Positions 35,018 through 45,000 are shown, counted from the stretch's first letter. The stretch: DNA of 64,000 nucleotides from Caenispirillum bisanense (GCF_900230255.1 NZ_OCNJ01000003.1:104885-168884); one strand, 5' to 3'. Made by a program: numbers and translations. Notes: a model not told the origin generated them from the sequence alone.

Positions 35018-35650
35018 ATGGCCCGCAAGACCAAGGCAGAAGCCGAACAGACCCGGGAAGCGATCCTCGACGCGGCGGAAGCGATCTTCTTCGAGAAGGG
35101 CGTGGCGCGCACGACGCTGGACGAGATTTCCCGTGCCGCCGGGGTGACCCGCGGCGCGCTCTACTGGCATTTCCGCAACAAGGCCGACGTGCTGACGGCG
35201 CTGGTGGAGCGGGTGGAACTGCCCATCGACCGGCTGCTGGCCGAGATCGCCGAGGCCGACGCCGGCGAACGCGGCCTGCTCGGCCGCACCCGCGACCTGT
35301 TCCGCCGCGTGTTCCGCGAACTGGCGGAGGACGCGCAGCGCCAGCGCGTTTTCACCATCCTCATCCAGGGCACCGAACTGGTCGGCGAGATGCAGCCGGT
35401 GCAGGACCATTTCGAGGCCAAGGGCAATGCGCTGGTCGCCGCGCTCTGCCGGGTGATGGAGCGCTGCCGCGAGACCGGCGAGGTGCCGCCCGGCCTCGAT
35501 CCGGCCCTGGCCGCTTCGGCCGTGCACGCCTTCCTCATCGGCATCCACATGCTGGCCCTGCGCTGCGGCGGCCCCATCGACCTGCGGCGCGACGCGCCGG
35601 CCATGATCGACATGTTCTTCGACGGGCTCGTCGGGCGCCCGGCCGGCTGA
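35018..35650 (+). CDS. TetR-family repressor of the adjacent RND pump (AcrR type)
   Basis: This 210-residue protein has the N-terminal helix-turn-helix ILDAAEAIFFEKGVARTTLDEISRAAGVTRGALYWHFRNK, the almost invariant AcrR/TtgR-type recognition sequence. The rest is the TetR_C-type ligand domain, with VFRELAEDAQRQRVFTIL and HAFLIGIHMLAL. It is transcribed away from the adaptor, with an AcrR-like operator between them. Repression of the pump by drug-relievable binding is inferred from the family and site. Confidence 0.92.
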   Translation: MARKTKAEAEQTREAILDAAEAIFFEKGVARTTLDEISRAAGVTRGALYWHFRNKADVLTALVERVELPIDRLLAEIAEADAGERGLLGRTRDLFRRVFRELAEDAQRQRVFTILIQGTELVGEMQPVQDHFEAKGNALVAALCRVMERCRETGEVPPGLDPALAASAVHAFLIGIHMLALRCGGPIDLRRDAPAMIDMFFDGLVGRPAG

Positions 35651-35665
35651 CGACGGCGTGCCGCC

Positions 35666-37063
35666 TCAGGCGGCTTCGGCGAGGACCCGGCGCAGGGTGT
35701 CGAGGATGCGCGGGTCGCTGCTCTGCGCCACGTTGAAGCGCACGAACGACCCGGCCGTCTGCGACACGCTGAACACGTTGCCGGGGGCGAGGACGACCTG
35801 GCTTTCCAGCGCCCGGCGGGCGAGGGCGGCGGAGTCGTGGCCCGGCGGCAGTTCGCACCACAGATAGAAGCCGCCCCGCGGCATGAGCCACGGCCGGATG
35901 CCGAGCGGCGCGAGGCGCGCGGCCGTGTCGCGCCGGGCACGGGCGAGGCGGCGGCGCAGCTCCTCCAGATGCTTGCGGTAGCCGCCGGCCGCCAGCACGC
36001 CGGCGATCAGCTCCGCCGCCATGGGGCTCGGGCCGCCGAAGTTGGTGGCCACCTGCAGGTCGACCAGCGCCTCGATCCAGTCCGGCCGGGCGGCGATGTA
36101 GCCGCAGCGCACCGAGGCCGACAGGGTCTTCGAGAAACTGCCGATGCGCACCACCCGCTGCAGACCGTCCAGCGACGCGAGGCGCGGGGAGAGGTCGGGC
36201 TCGAAGTCGCAGAAGATGTCGTCTTCGACGATGGTCAGGTCGTGGGCGGCGGCGGTCACCAGCAGGCGGTGGGCGGTCTGCGGCGACAGGGTGGCGCCGG
36301 TCGGGTTGTGCAGGGCGGCGTTGGTGATGTAGAGGCGCGGCCGTTCCGCCGCCACCACCGCCTCGAAGGCCGCCGGATCGGGACCGGTGGGGCCGTAGGG
36401 CACGCCGACCACGCGCGCCCCGTGCGCCCGCAAAAGCGCCTGGAAGTTGAAGTAGCAGGGATCGTCGATCAGCACCGTCTCGCCGGGCCGCAGCAGGAAC
36501 CGGCAGACGAGGTCGATGGCCTGGGTGCCCGAGCCGGTGAGGAGCATCTGTTCCGGCCCCACCTCCAGCCCTTCCGCCGCCAACCGGCCCAGCAGCACGC
36601 GGCGCAGCGTCATGGAGCCGCCGGTGGTGCCGTAGTCGGCCAGAACGGCATCGTCGTGGCGGGCGAGGCGGCGCAGGGCGCTGCGGATCGCCGCCGTCGG
36701 CATCCAGTCGGCGGGCAGCCAGCCGCAGCCGGGCTTGAGGGTGGCGGCGTCGGCATCCAGCGACTGGCGCGACACCCACAGCGGATCCACCGCCCGGTCG
36801 CGCCGCGGCGCCGTCTCGGCCAACGGCAGCGGCGGCACGGCACCGCCGGCGACGAAGAAGCCGGCGCCGCGGCGGGCGCGGATCAACCCTTCCGCCGCCA
36901 GCCGGTCGTAGGCCTCCACCACCGTCGACGGCGACACGCCCATGGTCGCCGCGAACTGCCGGATGGAGGGCAGGCGGTCGCCGGCGGCGAGGCTGCGGCT
37001 CGCGATCTTGCGCCGGATGGTCGCCATGACGGCGCCGGTGCGGGTGTCGTCGCCGCCGGCCAT
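35666..37063 (-). CDS. MocR-type regulator (GntR helix-turn-helix fused to aminotransferase)
   Basis: This 465-residue protein has an N-terminal GntR DNA-binding domain (RSLAAGDRLPSIRQFAATMGVSPSTVVEAYDRLAAEGLI) and an aminotransferase class I domain. The PLP-binding features are complete: D281/D282 in IVEDDIFCDF, NPTG at 252-255, and lysine K312 in GSFSKTLSA. MocR proteins sense PLP or an aminated ligand and regulate a neighbouring gene, here the divergent EamA exporter. The start has AGGGAG 7 nt upstream. A long inverted repeat at 37098-37127 is its likely operator. Confidence 0.92.
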   Translation of the reverse strand: MAGGDDTRTGAVMATIRRKIASRSLAAGDRLPSIRQFAATMGVSPSTVVEAYDRLAAEGLIRARRGAGFFVAGGAVPPLPLAETAPRRDRAVDPLWVSRQSLDADAATLKPGCGWLPADWMPTAAIRSALRRLARHDDAVLADYGTTGGSMTLRRVLLGRLAAEGLEVGPEQMLLTGSGTQAIDLVCRFLLRPGETVLIDDPCYFNFQALLRAHGARVVGVPYGPTGPDPAAFEAVVAAERPRLYITNAALHNPTGATLSPQTAHRLLVTAAAHDLTIVEDDIFCDFEPDLSPRLASLDGLQRVVRIGSFSKTLSASVRCGYIAARPDWIEALVDLQVATNFGGPSPMAAELIAGVLAAGGYRKHLEELRRRLARARRDTAARLAPLGIRPWLMPRGGFYLWCELPPGHDSAALARRALESQVVLAPGNVFSVSQTAGSFVRFNVAQSSDPRILDTLRRVLAEAA

Positions 37064-37097
37064 GGCGGTCTCCCTGCGTGAGTGTATGGTCTGCTGA

Positions 37098-37127
37098 TGC
37101 AGTACAGTTCGGCGGAATTGTACTGCA
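37098..37127. promoter_or_regulatory. MocR operator candidate
   Basis: TGCAGTACAGTTC (37098-37110) and GAATTGTACTGCA (37115-37127) are inverted repeats with one mismatch and a 4-bp spacer (GGCG). The central cores TGCAGTACA / TGTACTGCA are perfect and 21 bp apart, two helical turns. The site lies between the divergent MocR and EamA genes. Confidence 0.7.
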
Positions 37128-37189
37128 CTGTCCCTGGCCGGACCAGGGCCGTCTTCCTACCATCGCCGCTCCTGAACGAGAGGCGAGAC

Positions 37190-38050
37190 ATGAACCGGAC
37201 TTTGGAAGGGTGGGGCTTCGGGCTCCTCGGCATCCTGATCTTCAGCGGCTCCCTGCCGGCGACGCGGGTCGCGGTGGCCGGCTTCGCGCCGCTGTTCCTG
37301 ACGGCGGCGCGCGCCGCCATCGCCGCGGTGCTGGCGGCGCTGCTGCTCGCCGCCCTGCGACAGGCGCGGCCGGCACGGGCGGACCTGCTGCCGCTGGCGG
37401 TGGTGGCGCTCGGCGTGGTGGTCGGCTTCCCGCTGCTGACGGCGCTGGCGTTGCAGCACGTGACGGCGGCCCATTCCATCGTCTTCATCGGCCTGCTGCC
37501 GCTCGCCACCGCCCTTTTCGCCGTGGTGCGCGGCGGTGAGCGGCCGAAGCCGGCGTTCTGGCTGTTCTCCGGCCTCGGCAGCGCCGTCGTCGCCGGCTTC
37601 GCCCTCCTCGGCAGCGGCGGCGGCACGCTGACCGGCGACCTGTTGATGGTGGGCGCCGTGGTGCTGTGCGGGCTCGGCTATGCGGAAGGGGCGACGCTGG
37701 CGCGGCGGCTGGGCGGCTGGCAGGTGATCTCGTGGGCGCTGCTGCTGGCGGCGCCGGTGATGGCGGCGGTGGCGCTCGCCACCCTGCCGACGTCGTGGAG
37801 CGGCATCACCGCACCCGCCTGGGCGGGGCTCGGCTACGTCTCGGTGTTCAGCATGCTGGTGGGCTTCGTGTTCTGGTACCGCGGGTTGGCGGCCGGCGGC
37901 ATCGCGGCGGTCGGCCAGCTGCAGCTGCTGCAGCCCTTCTTCGGCCTCGCCCTGGCGGCGCTCGTGCTGGGCGAGCCGGTGGCCTGGACCATGATCGTCG
38001 CGGCGTCCCTGGTGGTGCTCTGCGTCGCCGGCGCCCGCCGCTTCGCCTGA
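37190..38050 (+). CDS. EamA-family (DMT) exporter
   Basis: This 286-residue protein has ten hydrophobic helices in two EamA repeats. The motifs are FSGSLPATRVAVAGFAPLFLTAARAAIAA in the first half and LQLLQPFFGLALAALVLGEPV in the second. This family exports amino acids or metabolites. ATG 37190 has GAGAGG upstream. Its divergence from a MocR regulator suggests export of an amine or amino acid sensed by that regulator. Confidence 0.88.
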   Translation: MNRTLEGWGFGLLGILIFSGSLPATRVAVAGFAPLFLTAARAAIAAVLAALLLAALRQARPARADLLPLAVVALGVVVGFPLLTALALQHVTAAHSIVFIGLLPLATALFAVVRGGERPKPAFWLFSGLGSAVVAGFALLGSGGGTLTGDLLMVGAVVLCGLGYAEGATLARRLGGWQVISWALLLAAPVMAAVALATLPTSWSGITAPAWAGLGYVSVFSMLVGFVFWYRGLAAGGIAAVGQLQLLQPFFGLALAALVLGEPVAWTMIVAASLVVLCVAGARRFA

Positions 38051-38132
38051 CGCGGCTTCACCTGCGGCCTTGACGAGCGGGGCCGCAGTCGATTTCCTCT
38101 CCTGCCCAGTCATCACCAACGGACAGGACAGG

Positions 38133-38930
38133 ATGCCCCAGCCCCATACGCCGCCGCCGGTCGTGGCGACCGACCACCGCATCGCCCTTCCCGGCGGGGC
38201 GATCTTCGTCCGCTCGTGGGATCCGGCGGGCGGCGATGCGGCGGCGGCGCCGGTGATGCTGATGCACGATTCCCTCGGCTGCGTCGACCTGTGGCGGAGC
38301 TTCCCCGAGCGCCTCGCCGCGGCCACCGGGCGTCGCGTGATCGCCTACGATCGCCTGGGCTTCGGCCGATCGGACCCGCATCCCGGCCGGCTGACCGTCG
38401 GGTTCGTCGCCGACGAGGCTGAGACGGTGGTGCCGCGCCTGTGCGGCGCGCTCGGCATCGAGTCCTTCGCCGCCTGCGGCCACAGCGTCGGCGGCGGCAT
38501 GGCCATCGAGACGGCGGCCCGCCACCCGGACCGCTGTTGCGCGCTGGTGACCATCGCAGCGCAGGCCTTCGTGGAGGATCGCACGCTGGAAGGCATCCGG
38601 GCGGCCCGGCAGGACTTCCAGGACCCGGCCAACCTGGCGCGGCTCGCGCGCTACCACGGCGACAAGGCGCGGTGGGTGGTGGATGCCTGGACGGAAACCT
38701 GGCTGTCGCCGGAGTTCGCTGACTGGACCGTCGACGCGGCCCTGGCGGCGCTGCGCTGCCCGGTGCTCGCAATCCACGGCGCCGAGGACGAATACGGCAC
38801 GGCGGAACACCCGCGCCGCATCGCCGAGGGGCGCGGCACGGCCCGCCTGCTGCCCGGCGTCGGCCACGTGCCGCACCGCGAGCAGGAGGCGCTGGTGGTT
38901 GATCTGGTGGCCGGCTTCCTGGCGGAGTAG
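38133..38930 (+). CDS. Alpha/beta hydrolase
   Basis: This 265-residue protein has the alpha/beta hydrolase triad: nucleophile serine in GHSVGGGMAIE, acid in HGAEDEYGTAEHP, and histidine in GVGHVPHREQEAL. The oxyanion area reads LMHDSLGCVDLWRSFPERLA. Such enzymes are esterases, haloperoxidase-like or lactonase-like hydrolases; the substrate is not evident. ATG 38133 has GGACAGG upstream. It is 82 bp after the EamA gene and may share its transcript. Confidence 0.85.
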   Translation: MPQPHTPPPVVATDHRIALPGGAIFVRSWDPAGGDAAAAPVMLMHDSLGCVDLWRSFPERLAAATGRRVIAYDRLGFGRSDPHPGRLTVGFVADEAETVVPRLCGALGIESFAACGHSVGGGMAIETAARHPDRCCALVTIAAQAFVEDRTLEGIRAARQDFQDPANLARLARYHGDKARWVVDAWTETWLSPEFADWTVDAALAALRCPVLAIHGAEDEYGTAEHPRRIAEGRGTARLLPGVGHVPHREQEALVVDLVAGFLAE

Positions 38931-38935
38931 GGGGG

Positions 38936-38946
38936 CGGCCTCAGGC
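38936..38946. terminator. Short palindrome at the convergent gene ends
   Basis: GGCCT-C-AGGCC is a perfect 5-bp stem that includes the stop codon of the RTX-like gene, between convergent genes. Without a T-run it is a weak terminator candidate. Confidence 0.25.
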
Positions 38947-39996
38947 CTGGAGCAGGCGCTCCATCAGGCCGTCGAGCCGCGTCTCCGCGCCGCCGCGGTA
39001 CTGGATGACGAAGTTCTGGTTCTTCTCGAGCTGGATGCCGGTGACGGTGATCTTGTCGCGCAGCGAGTTGGCGAAGGTCAGCTCCAGCTTCATCTGCCGG
39101 CCGTCGAAGGTCAGCTTGTGGGTGACGTCGCTCTCGCGATAGTCCTTGAGGATCAGCGTGCTGCCGCCGAGGTCGCCGCCCAGCGTGTCGGTGCCGTCGC
39201 CGCGGCGATAGGTGATGTCGGCCACCACGCGGTCGAGCTGGATGGAGTCGTCGCCCGTCCCGCCATCGACCTGGGCGATTTCTTCCGCGGCGATGAAGTC
39301 GCGCCCGCGCGTCAGGGTGATGCGGTCGTCGCCGGCGCCGCCCTGGATCTGGCTGCCGTGGTCGGCGGTGATGGTGTCGCGTCCGTCGCCACCGTCGACG
39401 ATGGAATTGGCACCGACGGTGATGCCGTCGTCGCCTTCGTCGCCGGCCACGACGGAGCCGTGGTCGACCATCACCACGTCGTTGCCTTCGCCGGCGCGCA
39501 CCATGGCGTTGTCGCCGCCGAGAATCACGTCCTTGCCGCGACCGCCGACGGCGGCGCTCTTGTCGCCGACGGTGATGCTGTTGCCGCCGTCGCCGCCGGT
39601 GACGAAGGCGTTGTTGCCCGCCACCACGTCGCCGTAGCCGTGGGCTTCCACCACCGAGCCGTCGCCGACCCGCACCCGCTGGCTGGAGCGGGCGATGGCG
39701 TGCATGTTGTCCTCGCCCTTCAGCATGCCGCCGAACTGCTGCAGCTTGGTCAGGGCCGCACCCGCGCCGGCCCCGACGGCACCGGCCTGGGAATAGGCGC
39801 CGAGCTGGGTGAGGAACTCGGCATCCAGGTTCGCCCGCTTCATGTAATCGGGCGAGCGGTTGACGAGGTTGACCATGACGGCCTGCGCCACGTTCTTGGC
39901 GCCCAGCGTCTGGCTGGCCTTGTTGCCGGTGAGCTTGGACAGCATCACTTCCCGCGGCGTGGGGAAGAGGGTCGTGAGCAGGCGGATCGGTTCCAT
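38941..39996 (-). CDS. RTX-like (haemolysin-type repeat) protein
   Basis: This 351-residue protein has no N-terminal signal. Degenerate calcium-binding RTX nonapeptides lie near residues 165-255 (GEGNDVV, GDGRDTI, GGAGDDRI, GGTGDDSI), alternating with DHGSVVAG-type variants. Together they suggest a beta-roll. The N-terminal 90 residues are an alpha-helical region with no recognised domain. RTX proteins usually leave by type I secretion; no such ABC/HlyD pair adjoins it. ATG 39996 has GGAG 8 nt upstream. A TATAAC -10-like hexamer lies at 40054-40059 on the same strand. Confidence 0.7.
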   Translation of the reverse strand: MEPIRLLTTLFPTPREVMLSKLTGNKASQTLGAKNVAQAVMVNLVNRSPDYMKRANLDAEFLTQLGAYSQAGAVGAGAGAALTKLQQFGGMLKGEDNMHAIARSSQRVRVGDGSVVEAHGYGDVVAGNNAFVTGGDGGNSITVGDKSAAVGGRGKDVILGGDNAMVRAGEGNDVVMVDHGSVVAGDEGDDGITVGANSIVDGGDGRDTITADHGSQIQGGAGDDRITLTRGRDFIAAEEIAQVDGGTGDDSIQLDRVVADITYRRGDGTDTLGGDLGGSTLILKDYRESDVTHKLTFDGRQMKLELTFANSLRDKITVTGIQLEKNQNFVIQYRGGAETRLDGLMERLLQA

Positions 39997-40155
39997 GGCG
40001 GCGCTCCGGGCGCCGGCGGTTGGGCGCCTCACGTTGCTTGCACTAAGGAAACTGTTATAGCCCGCTAGCGATCGCGCGGATACTTATCTACACGTATATA
40101 TGCCTATGGGAAGGGAGGCGTAGAGCCGGCGTCAGAGGCGCGCGCGCCGCGGGAA

Positions 40156-40770
40156 TCAGGAGCGCAGCCGCGGTTCCACGAAGTCGACCGCCATCTCGAT
40201 CTGGGCCGCGAAGTCGTCGTTCCACGGCTGCGGCGGCATCCCGAGCATGAGCCGCAGCAGCGTCGGACCCTGCACCATCTGCAGGAACATGCCGGCGAGG
40301 CGCCGGACCTCCACATCCGACAGGTGCGGCGCGTGGGCGTGGAAGCGGCCCGCCACATGATCCACCACCAGCATGACCGCGCCTTCGTAGAACAGGCGGG
40401 CGAAGGCGGGAAACCGTTCCGCCTCGCCGATGGCGGCGCGGTAGGTGGCGAGCCGGTTCGGATCGGTCACCAGTTCGACGAAAGCGGTGCCGAGGGCGTG
40501 CAATTCGTCGTGCAGGGTCGCCGACTCGGGCAGCGGCGCGTGCGGAAAGCGGCCGGCACAGACCTCGTGCAGCATGGCCTCGAACAGCGCGTCCTTGCTG
40601 CCGAAGTGGCGGTAGACGGTCATCTTGCCGACGCCCGCCTCGGCGGCGACGTGATCCATGGTCGCGCCGGCGAACCCCTGGGACAGAAACACCTTCTGCG
40701 CCGCCTCCAGGATGGCGAGGCGCTTCTGCGGGTCGAGCGGGCGGGTCGACGATGATCTGTTTTCGGCCAT
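40156..40770 (-). CDS. TetR-family regulator (controls divergent RND system)
   Basis: This 204-residue protein has the helix-turn-helix ILEAAQKVFLSQGFAGATMDHVAAEAGVGKMTVYRHFGSKDALF, followed by a TetR_C domain with LFYEGAVMLVVDHVAGRF and LLRLMLGMPPQPWND. ATG 40770 follows AGGGG closely. It diverges from the second RND adaptor gene, with a 29-bp palindrome between the two starts. Confidence 0.9.
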   Translation of the reverse strand: MAENRSSSTRPLDPQKRLAILEAAQKVFLSQGFAGATMDHVAAEAGVGKMTVYRHFGSKDALFEAMLHEVCAGRFPHAPLPESATLHDELHALGTAFVELVTDPNRLATYRAAIGEAERFPAFARLFYEGAVMLVVDHVAGRFHAHAPHLSDVEVRRLAGMFLQMVQGPTLLRLMLGMPPQPWNDDFAAQIEMAVDFVEPRLRS

Positions 40771-40798
40771 GCCCCTTACATAGCAGGTGACTCCGCAC

Positions 40799-40827
40799 TT
40801 GACGAGACGCATCGGTATCGCATCTAG
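40799..40827 (+). promoter_or_regulatory. Promoter candidate for the second RND operon
   Basis: TTGACG at 40799-40804, a 17-bp spacer and ATCTAG at 40822-40827 make a plausible sigma-70-type promoter. The spacer also carries an imperfect copy of the downstream TetR palindrome half. The perfect palindrome starts three bases after the -10 hexamer. Confidence 0.5.
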
Positions 40828-40829
40828 TG

Positions 40830-40858
40830 AAACGAGACGATACCGTATCGTCTCGTTT
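40830..40858. promoter_or_regulatory. Perfect 29-bp TetR operator candidate
   Basis: AAACGAGACGATAC (40830-40843), one spacer base, then its exact complement GTATCGTCTCGTTT (40845-40858). This is one of the longest perfect dyads in the window. It would cover the transcription start of the adaptor gene. A second, imperfect copy begins near 40801 (ACGAGACGCATCGGTATCG). Confidence 0.75.
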
Positions 40859-40880
40859 TCCGTTCCGTAGGGAGAGTTCG

Positions 40881-42023
40881 ATGGTGCACATGGCCCGGGC
40901 GCTGAAGGGGAGGGGCGGCATCGCCGCGGCGGTGGCCGTGGTGGTGCTGGCGGTGGGAGGCGCGGGCCTGGTGGCCGCCTCCGTCGGACCGGCGCCGGAC
41001 GCACCCGCCGCGACCGCCGCACGGCTGCCGGTGGCGGCGCTGCAGGTGGAGCCGCAGGCCGGCCACACCGTCACCGACCGCTTCCTGGGCCGCCTGGAGC
41101 CGGCGCGCCGCAGCACGCTCGCCTTCGAGCAGCCGGGCCTGGTGACGGAGATCCTGGTGGAGGAAGGGGCGGCGGTCGCGGCCGGTGCGGTGGTGGCGCG
41201 GCTCGACGATGCAGCCCTGCTGGCCCGGCGCGACCAGTTGGCGGCCCAGCGCGACCAGGTGGCGGCCGACCTCGACCTCGCCCGCCGCACGCTGGATCGC
41301 CAGCGCACCCTGCGCGACCAGGGCCACACCCCGGCGCAGCGCTACGACGAAGCCCGCCTCGCGGCCCAGGCGCTGACGGCGCGCCTGGCGGAGACGGACG
41401 CGGCCTTGCGGGCGGTGCGCATTGACCTGGACAAGGCCGTGCTGCGGGCGCCCTTCGCCGGCACCGTCGGGCCACGCCTGCTGGACGAAGGAACGGTGGT
41501 CGGCGCCGGGGCCGCGGTGGTGGACCTGCTGGAAACCGGCCGTCCGCGCGCCCGCGTCGGCGTCTCGCCCGAGGTGGCGGCGCAACTCTTGCCGGGTGCG
41601 CCCGTGCGCCTGCTGGTCGGCGGTCGGCCCGTACCGGCCGAGGTGCTCGCCGTGCGGCCCGACCTGAGCGGGGCGACGCGGACCGTGCCCGTGCTGGTGA
41701 CGGTCGACGCGGCGCTGGACGGCGGCTTCGGCGACACTGTGGAACTCCACGTCGACCGCACGATCCCGGCGCCCGGCGCCTGGGTGCCGCTGACGGCGCT
41801 GGTGGAGGCGCGCCGCGGGCTGTGGAGCGTCTTCGTCCTGCGCCCCGATGGCGCGACCGCGGAGGCCGGTCTGTCGGTCGTGCGTGAAAGCGTCGAAGTC
41901 CTGCATGTGGAGGGCGACCGCGCCTACGTCGCCGGGCCCCTCTCGTCCGGCGACCGCCTCGTCGCCGCCGGCGCCCATCGGGTCGTGCCGGGGCAGAGCG
42001 TTGTCGTGGCGCAGGCGGAGTGA
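40881..42023 (+). CDS. RND efflux periplasmic adaptor (second system)
   Basis: This 380-residue adaptor has an N-terminal membrane segment (GIAAAVAVVVLAVGGAGLVAAS) and no lipobox. It contains the lipoyl half FEQPGLVTEILVEEGAAVAAGAVVARLDD, a coiled coil around DQLAAQRDQVAADLDLARRTLDRQ, and the second lipoyl half VLRAPFAGTVGPRLLDEGTVV. ATG 40881 has AGGGAGAG upstream. It precedes the permease gene by 5 bp. Confidence 0.92.
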   Translation: MVHMARALKGRGGIAAAVAVVVLAVGGAGLVAASVGPAPDAPAATAARLPVAALQVEPQAGHTVTDRFLGRLEPARRSTLAFEQPGLVTEILVEEGAAVAAGAVVARLDDAALLARRDQLAAQRDQVAADLDLARRTLDRQRTLRDQGHTPAQRYDEARLAAQALTARLAETDAALRAVRIDLDKAVLRAPFAGTVGPRLLDEGTVVGAGAAVVDLLETGRPRARVGVSPEVAAQLLPGAPVRLLVGGRPVPAEVLAVRPDLSGATRTVPVLVTVDAALDGGFGDTVELHVDRTIPAPGAWVPLTALVEARRGLWSVFVLRPDGATAEAGLSVVRESVEVLHVEGDRAYVAGPLSSGDRLVAAGAHRVVPGQSVVVAQAE

Positions 42024-42028
42024 CGGCC

Positions 42029-45000
42029 ATGGAAACCCTGTTCCTGCGCCGGCCGCGCATCTTCGCGCTGACCGTGCTGATGATCGTGGCGCTCGGCGCC
42101 TCGGCGCTGCTGACCATCGGCCGGCAGGAGGACCCGACCATCACCAACCTCTTCGCCACCATCGCGACACCCTTCCCCGGCGCCGCCCCGAGCCGGGTGG
42201 AGGCGCTGGTGACCGAGAAGATCGAGGACGAACTGCGCGGCATCTCCGAGATCAAGGAGATCCAGTCCACCTCGTCCACCGGCATCTCGCTGGTGCAGGT
42301 GGAACTGGCCGACACGCTGCCCGACGCGCGCCTTGACCAGGTGTGGTCGGAAATCCGCGACGCCCTCGGCGATGCCGCCCGCCAGTTCCCGCCCGGCGTG
42401 CCGGAGCCCGCCTTCGACGACGAGCGTACCGGCGCCTTCACCCTCATCGTCGCCCTGACGCCCCGCGAGGGCCGCACGGTGCCGCCCTCGGTGCTGCGCC
42501 GCCATGCCGAGGACCTGCAGGACCGCCTGCGCGGCCTGCCGGCGACGGAGGACGTGCGCGTCTACGGCGTGCCGGAGGAGGAAGTGCTGGTCACCCTCGA
42601 CCCGCAGGCGCTGGCCGGGCTCGGCCTGACGGCGCCGCGGGTGGCGGCCGCCATCGCCGCCGCCGACGCCAAGGTGCGGGCGGGGCAGGTAAGGGGACGC
42701 GCGGCCGACCTGCTCATCGAGGTGGCCGGCGAGATCACCGACCTCGACCGGATCCGCGCCGTCACCGTGGCGACCGCCGCCGACGGGGCGGCGGTACGTG
42801 TGGGCGACGTGGCGACGGTGGAACGGTCCGTGCGCACGCCGGCGGCCTCCATCGCCCGCAGCGGCGAGAGCACCGGCGCCCTGGTGGCGGCCCGCATGCA
42901 GAGCGACCGCCAGGTGGACGCCTGGACCGCCCGCGCCCGCGCCGCCGTCGACGCCATGCGGGGGGCATTGCCCGGCAGCCTGGCGGTCGAGGTGGTGTTC
43001 GACCAGGGGCCCTACACGACGGAGCGGCTCGGCGACCTGACCGCCAACATGGCGGTCGGTCTTGCGCTGGTGATCGCCGTGCTGATGCTCACCATGGGGT
43101 GGCGGGCGGCGCTCATCGTCGCCGCCGTCATACCCCTGACGGCGCTGGTGGCGCTGGCGGTCATGCAGCGGGTGGGCATTCCCGTCCACCAGATGTCGGT
43201 CACCGGCCTCATCGTCGCCCTCGGCCTGCTGGTGGACGCCGCCATCGTCATGATCGACGAGATCCGCCGCCGCCTCGCCGCCGGTATGGCGACGGAGGCG
43301 GCGGTGGGCGAGGCGGTACGCCGGCTGGCGGTGCCGCTGCTGGCCTCCACCGTCACCACGGTGCTCGCCTTCCTGCCCATGGCGCTGCTGCCGGGGCCGG
43401 CGGGGGATTTCGTCGGCTCCATCGCGCTGGCCGTCATCATCATGCTGGTGGCGTCGCTGGTGCTGGCGCTGACCGTCACCCCGGCCCTCGGCGGCTGGCT
43501 GCTGCCGAAGGGTGCGCCGGCGGAGGCGCCGCGGCCGACCGCATGGGACGGGCTCGGCCGCCTGTTCGCGGCGAGCATCCGGTGGTCCTTGCGCCGGCCG
43601 CTGGCCGCCGTGGCGCTGTCGCTGGTGCCGCCGGTGGCCGGGTTCCTGCTGTTTCCGACGCTGACGGCGCAGTTCTTCCCCGGCGTCGACCGCGACCAGT
43701 TCTACGTGCAGGTCCAGCTGCCGCCCGGGGCGGCCATCGGCGAGACGCAGCGGGTGGCCGAGGCGGCGGGGGCGGTGCTGCTGGCGGCGCCCGGCGTGCG
43801 GCAGGTGCAGTGGGTGGTGGGCGAGAGCGCGCCGGCCTTCTATTACAACATGCAGGCCGACCGCGACGGCAACGCCGGCTTCGCCGAAGCCCTGGTCACC
43901 ACCGACTCGCCGGCGGCCACCGACCGCCTGGTCCCGGACCTGCAGCTGCGCCTCGACGCCGCGCTGCCGCTGGCGCAGATCCTGGTGCGCGGCCTGGTGC
44001 AGGGCCCGCCCGTGGCGGCGCCGCTGGAGGTGCGTCTGGTCGGTCCCGACCTCGACCGGCTGCGCGACGCCGGCGAGGAGATCCGCCGCCTGCTGGCCGA
44101 GGTGCCCGACGTCATCCACACCCGCGCCACCCTGGTCGGCGGCGCACCCAAGCTGGTCTTCCGCCTGGACGAGGACAAGGTGCGGCAGGCCGGCCTCGAC
44201 CTCGTGGCCGTGGCGGGTCAGCTCGACGGCCTGCTGGAAGGATCGGTCGGCGGCTCGCTGCTGGAGGCGACGGAGGAACTGCCGGTGCGGGTGCGCGTCG
44301 GGCCCGCCGACCGCGGCACGCTCGACGCCGTGCTGGCGATGACTGTCACCGCGCCGCACGGCGCGGCGGAGACCGGCTTCCCCGGCATCCCCCTGACGGC
44401 CCTGGGCGCATGGCGGGTGGAGCCGTCCGACAGCCCCATCGCCCGCCGCAACGGCGAGCGCATCAACACCGTGCAGGCCTACCTCGACCACGGCGTGCTG
44501 CCGGAGGAAGCCTTGCGCGACTTCCAGGCCCGGCTGGCCGCCAGCGGCTTCGCCTTGCCGCCGGGCCTGCGCATCGAATACGGCGGCGACAGCGACGCGC
44601 GGGCCGAGACGGTGACCAACCTGATCTCCACGCTCGGCCTCGTGGTGACGCTGACCGTCGCCACCATCGTGCTCACCTTCATGTCGTTCCGCCTGAGCCT
44701 GGTGGCGCTGGCGGTCTGCGGCCTGTCCATGGGGTTGAGCTTCCTCGCCCTGGCGGCCTTCGGGCACCCCTTCGGCATCCAGGCCCTGATCGGCGCCATC
44801 GGCTCCATCGGCGTGTCCATCAACGCCGCCATCATCATCATGACGGCGCTGCAGGACGACCCGCAGGCGGCCAGCGGCGACCGAGAGGCCATGGCGGCGG
44901 TGGTGGTGCGCTCCGCCCGCCACATCGTCTCGACCACGGTCACGACGGTCTGCGGCTTCGTGCCGCTGATCGTCGCCGGCGGCGGTTTCTGGCCGCCCTT

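Noticed and set aside
38941-39996. CRISPR or tandem DNA repeat in the RTX-like gene
   Set aside because: The repeats are protein-level nonapeptides of varying DNA sequence, not regular DNA units with spacers.
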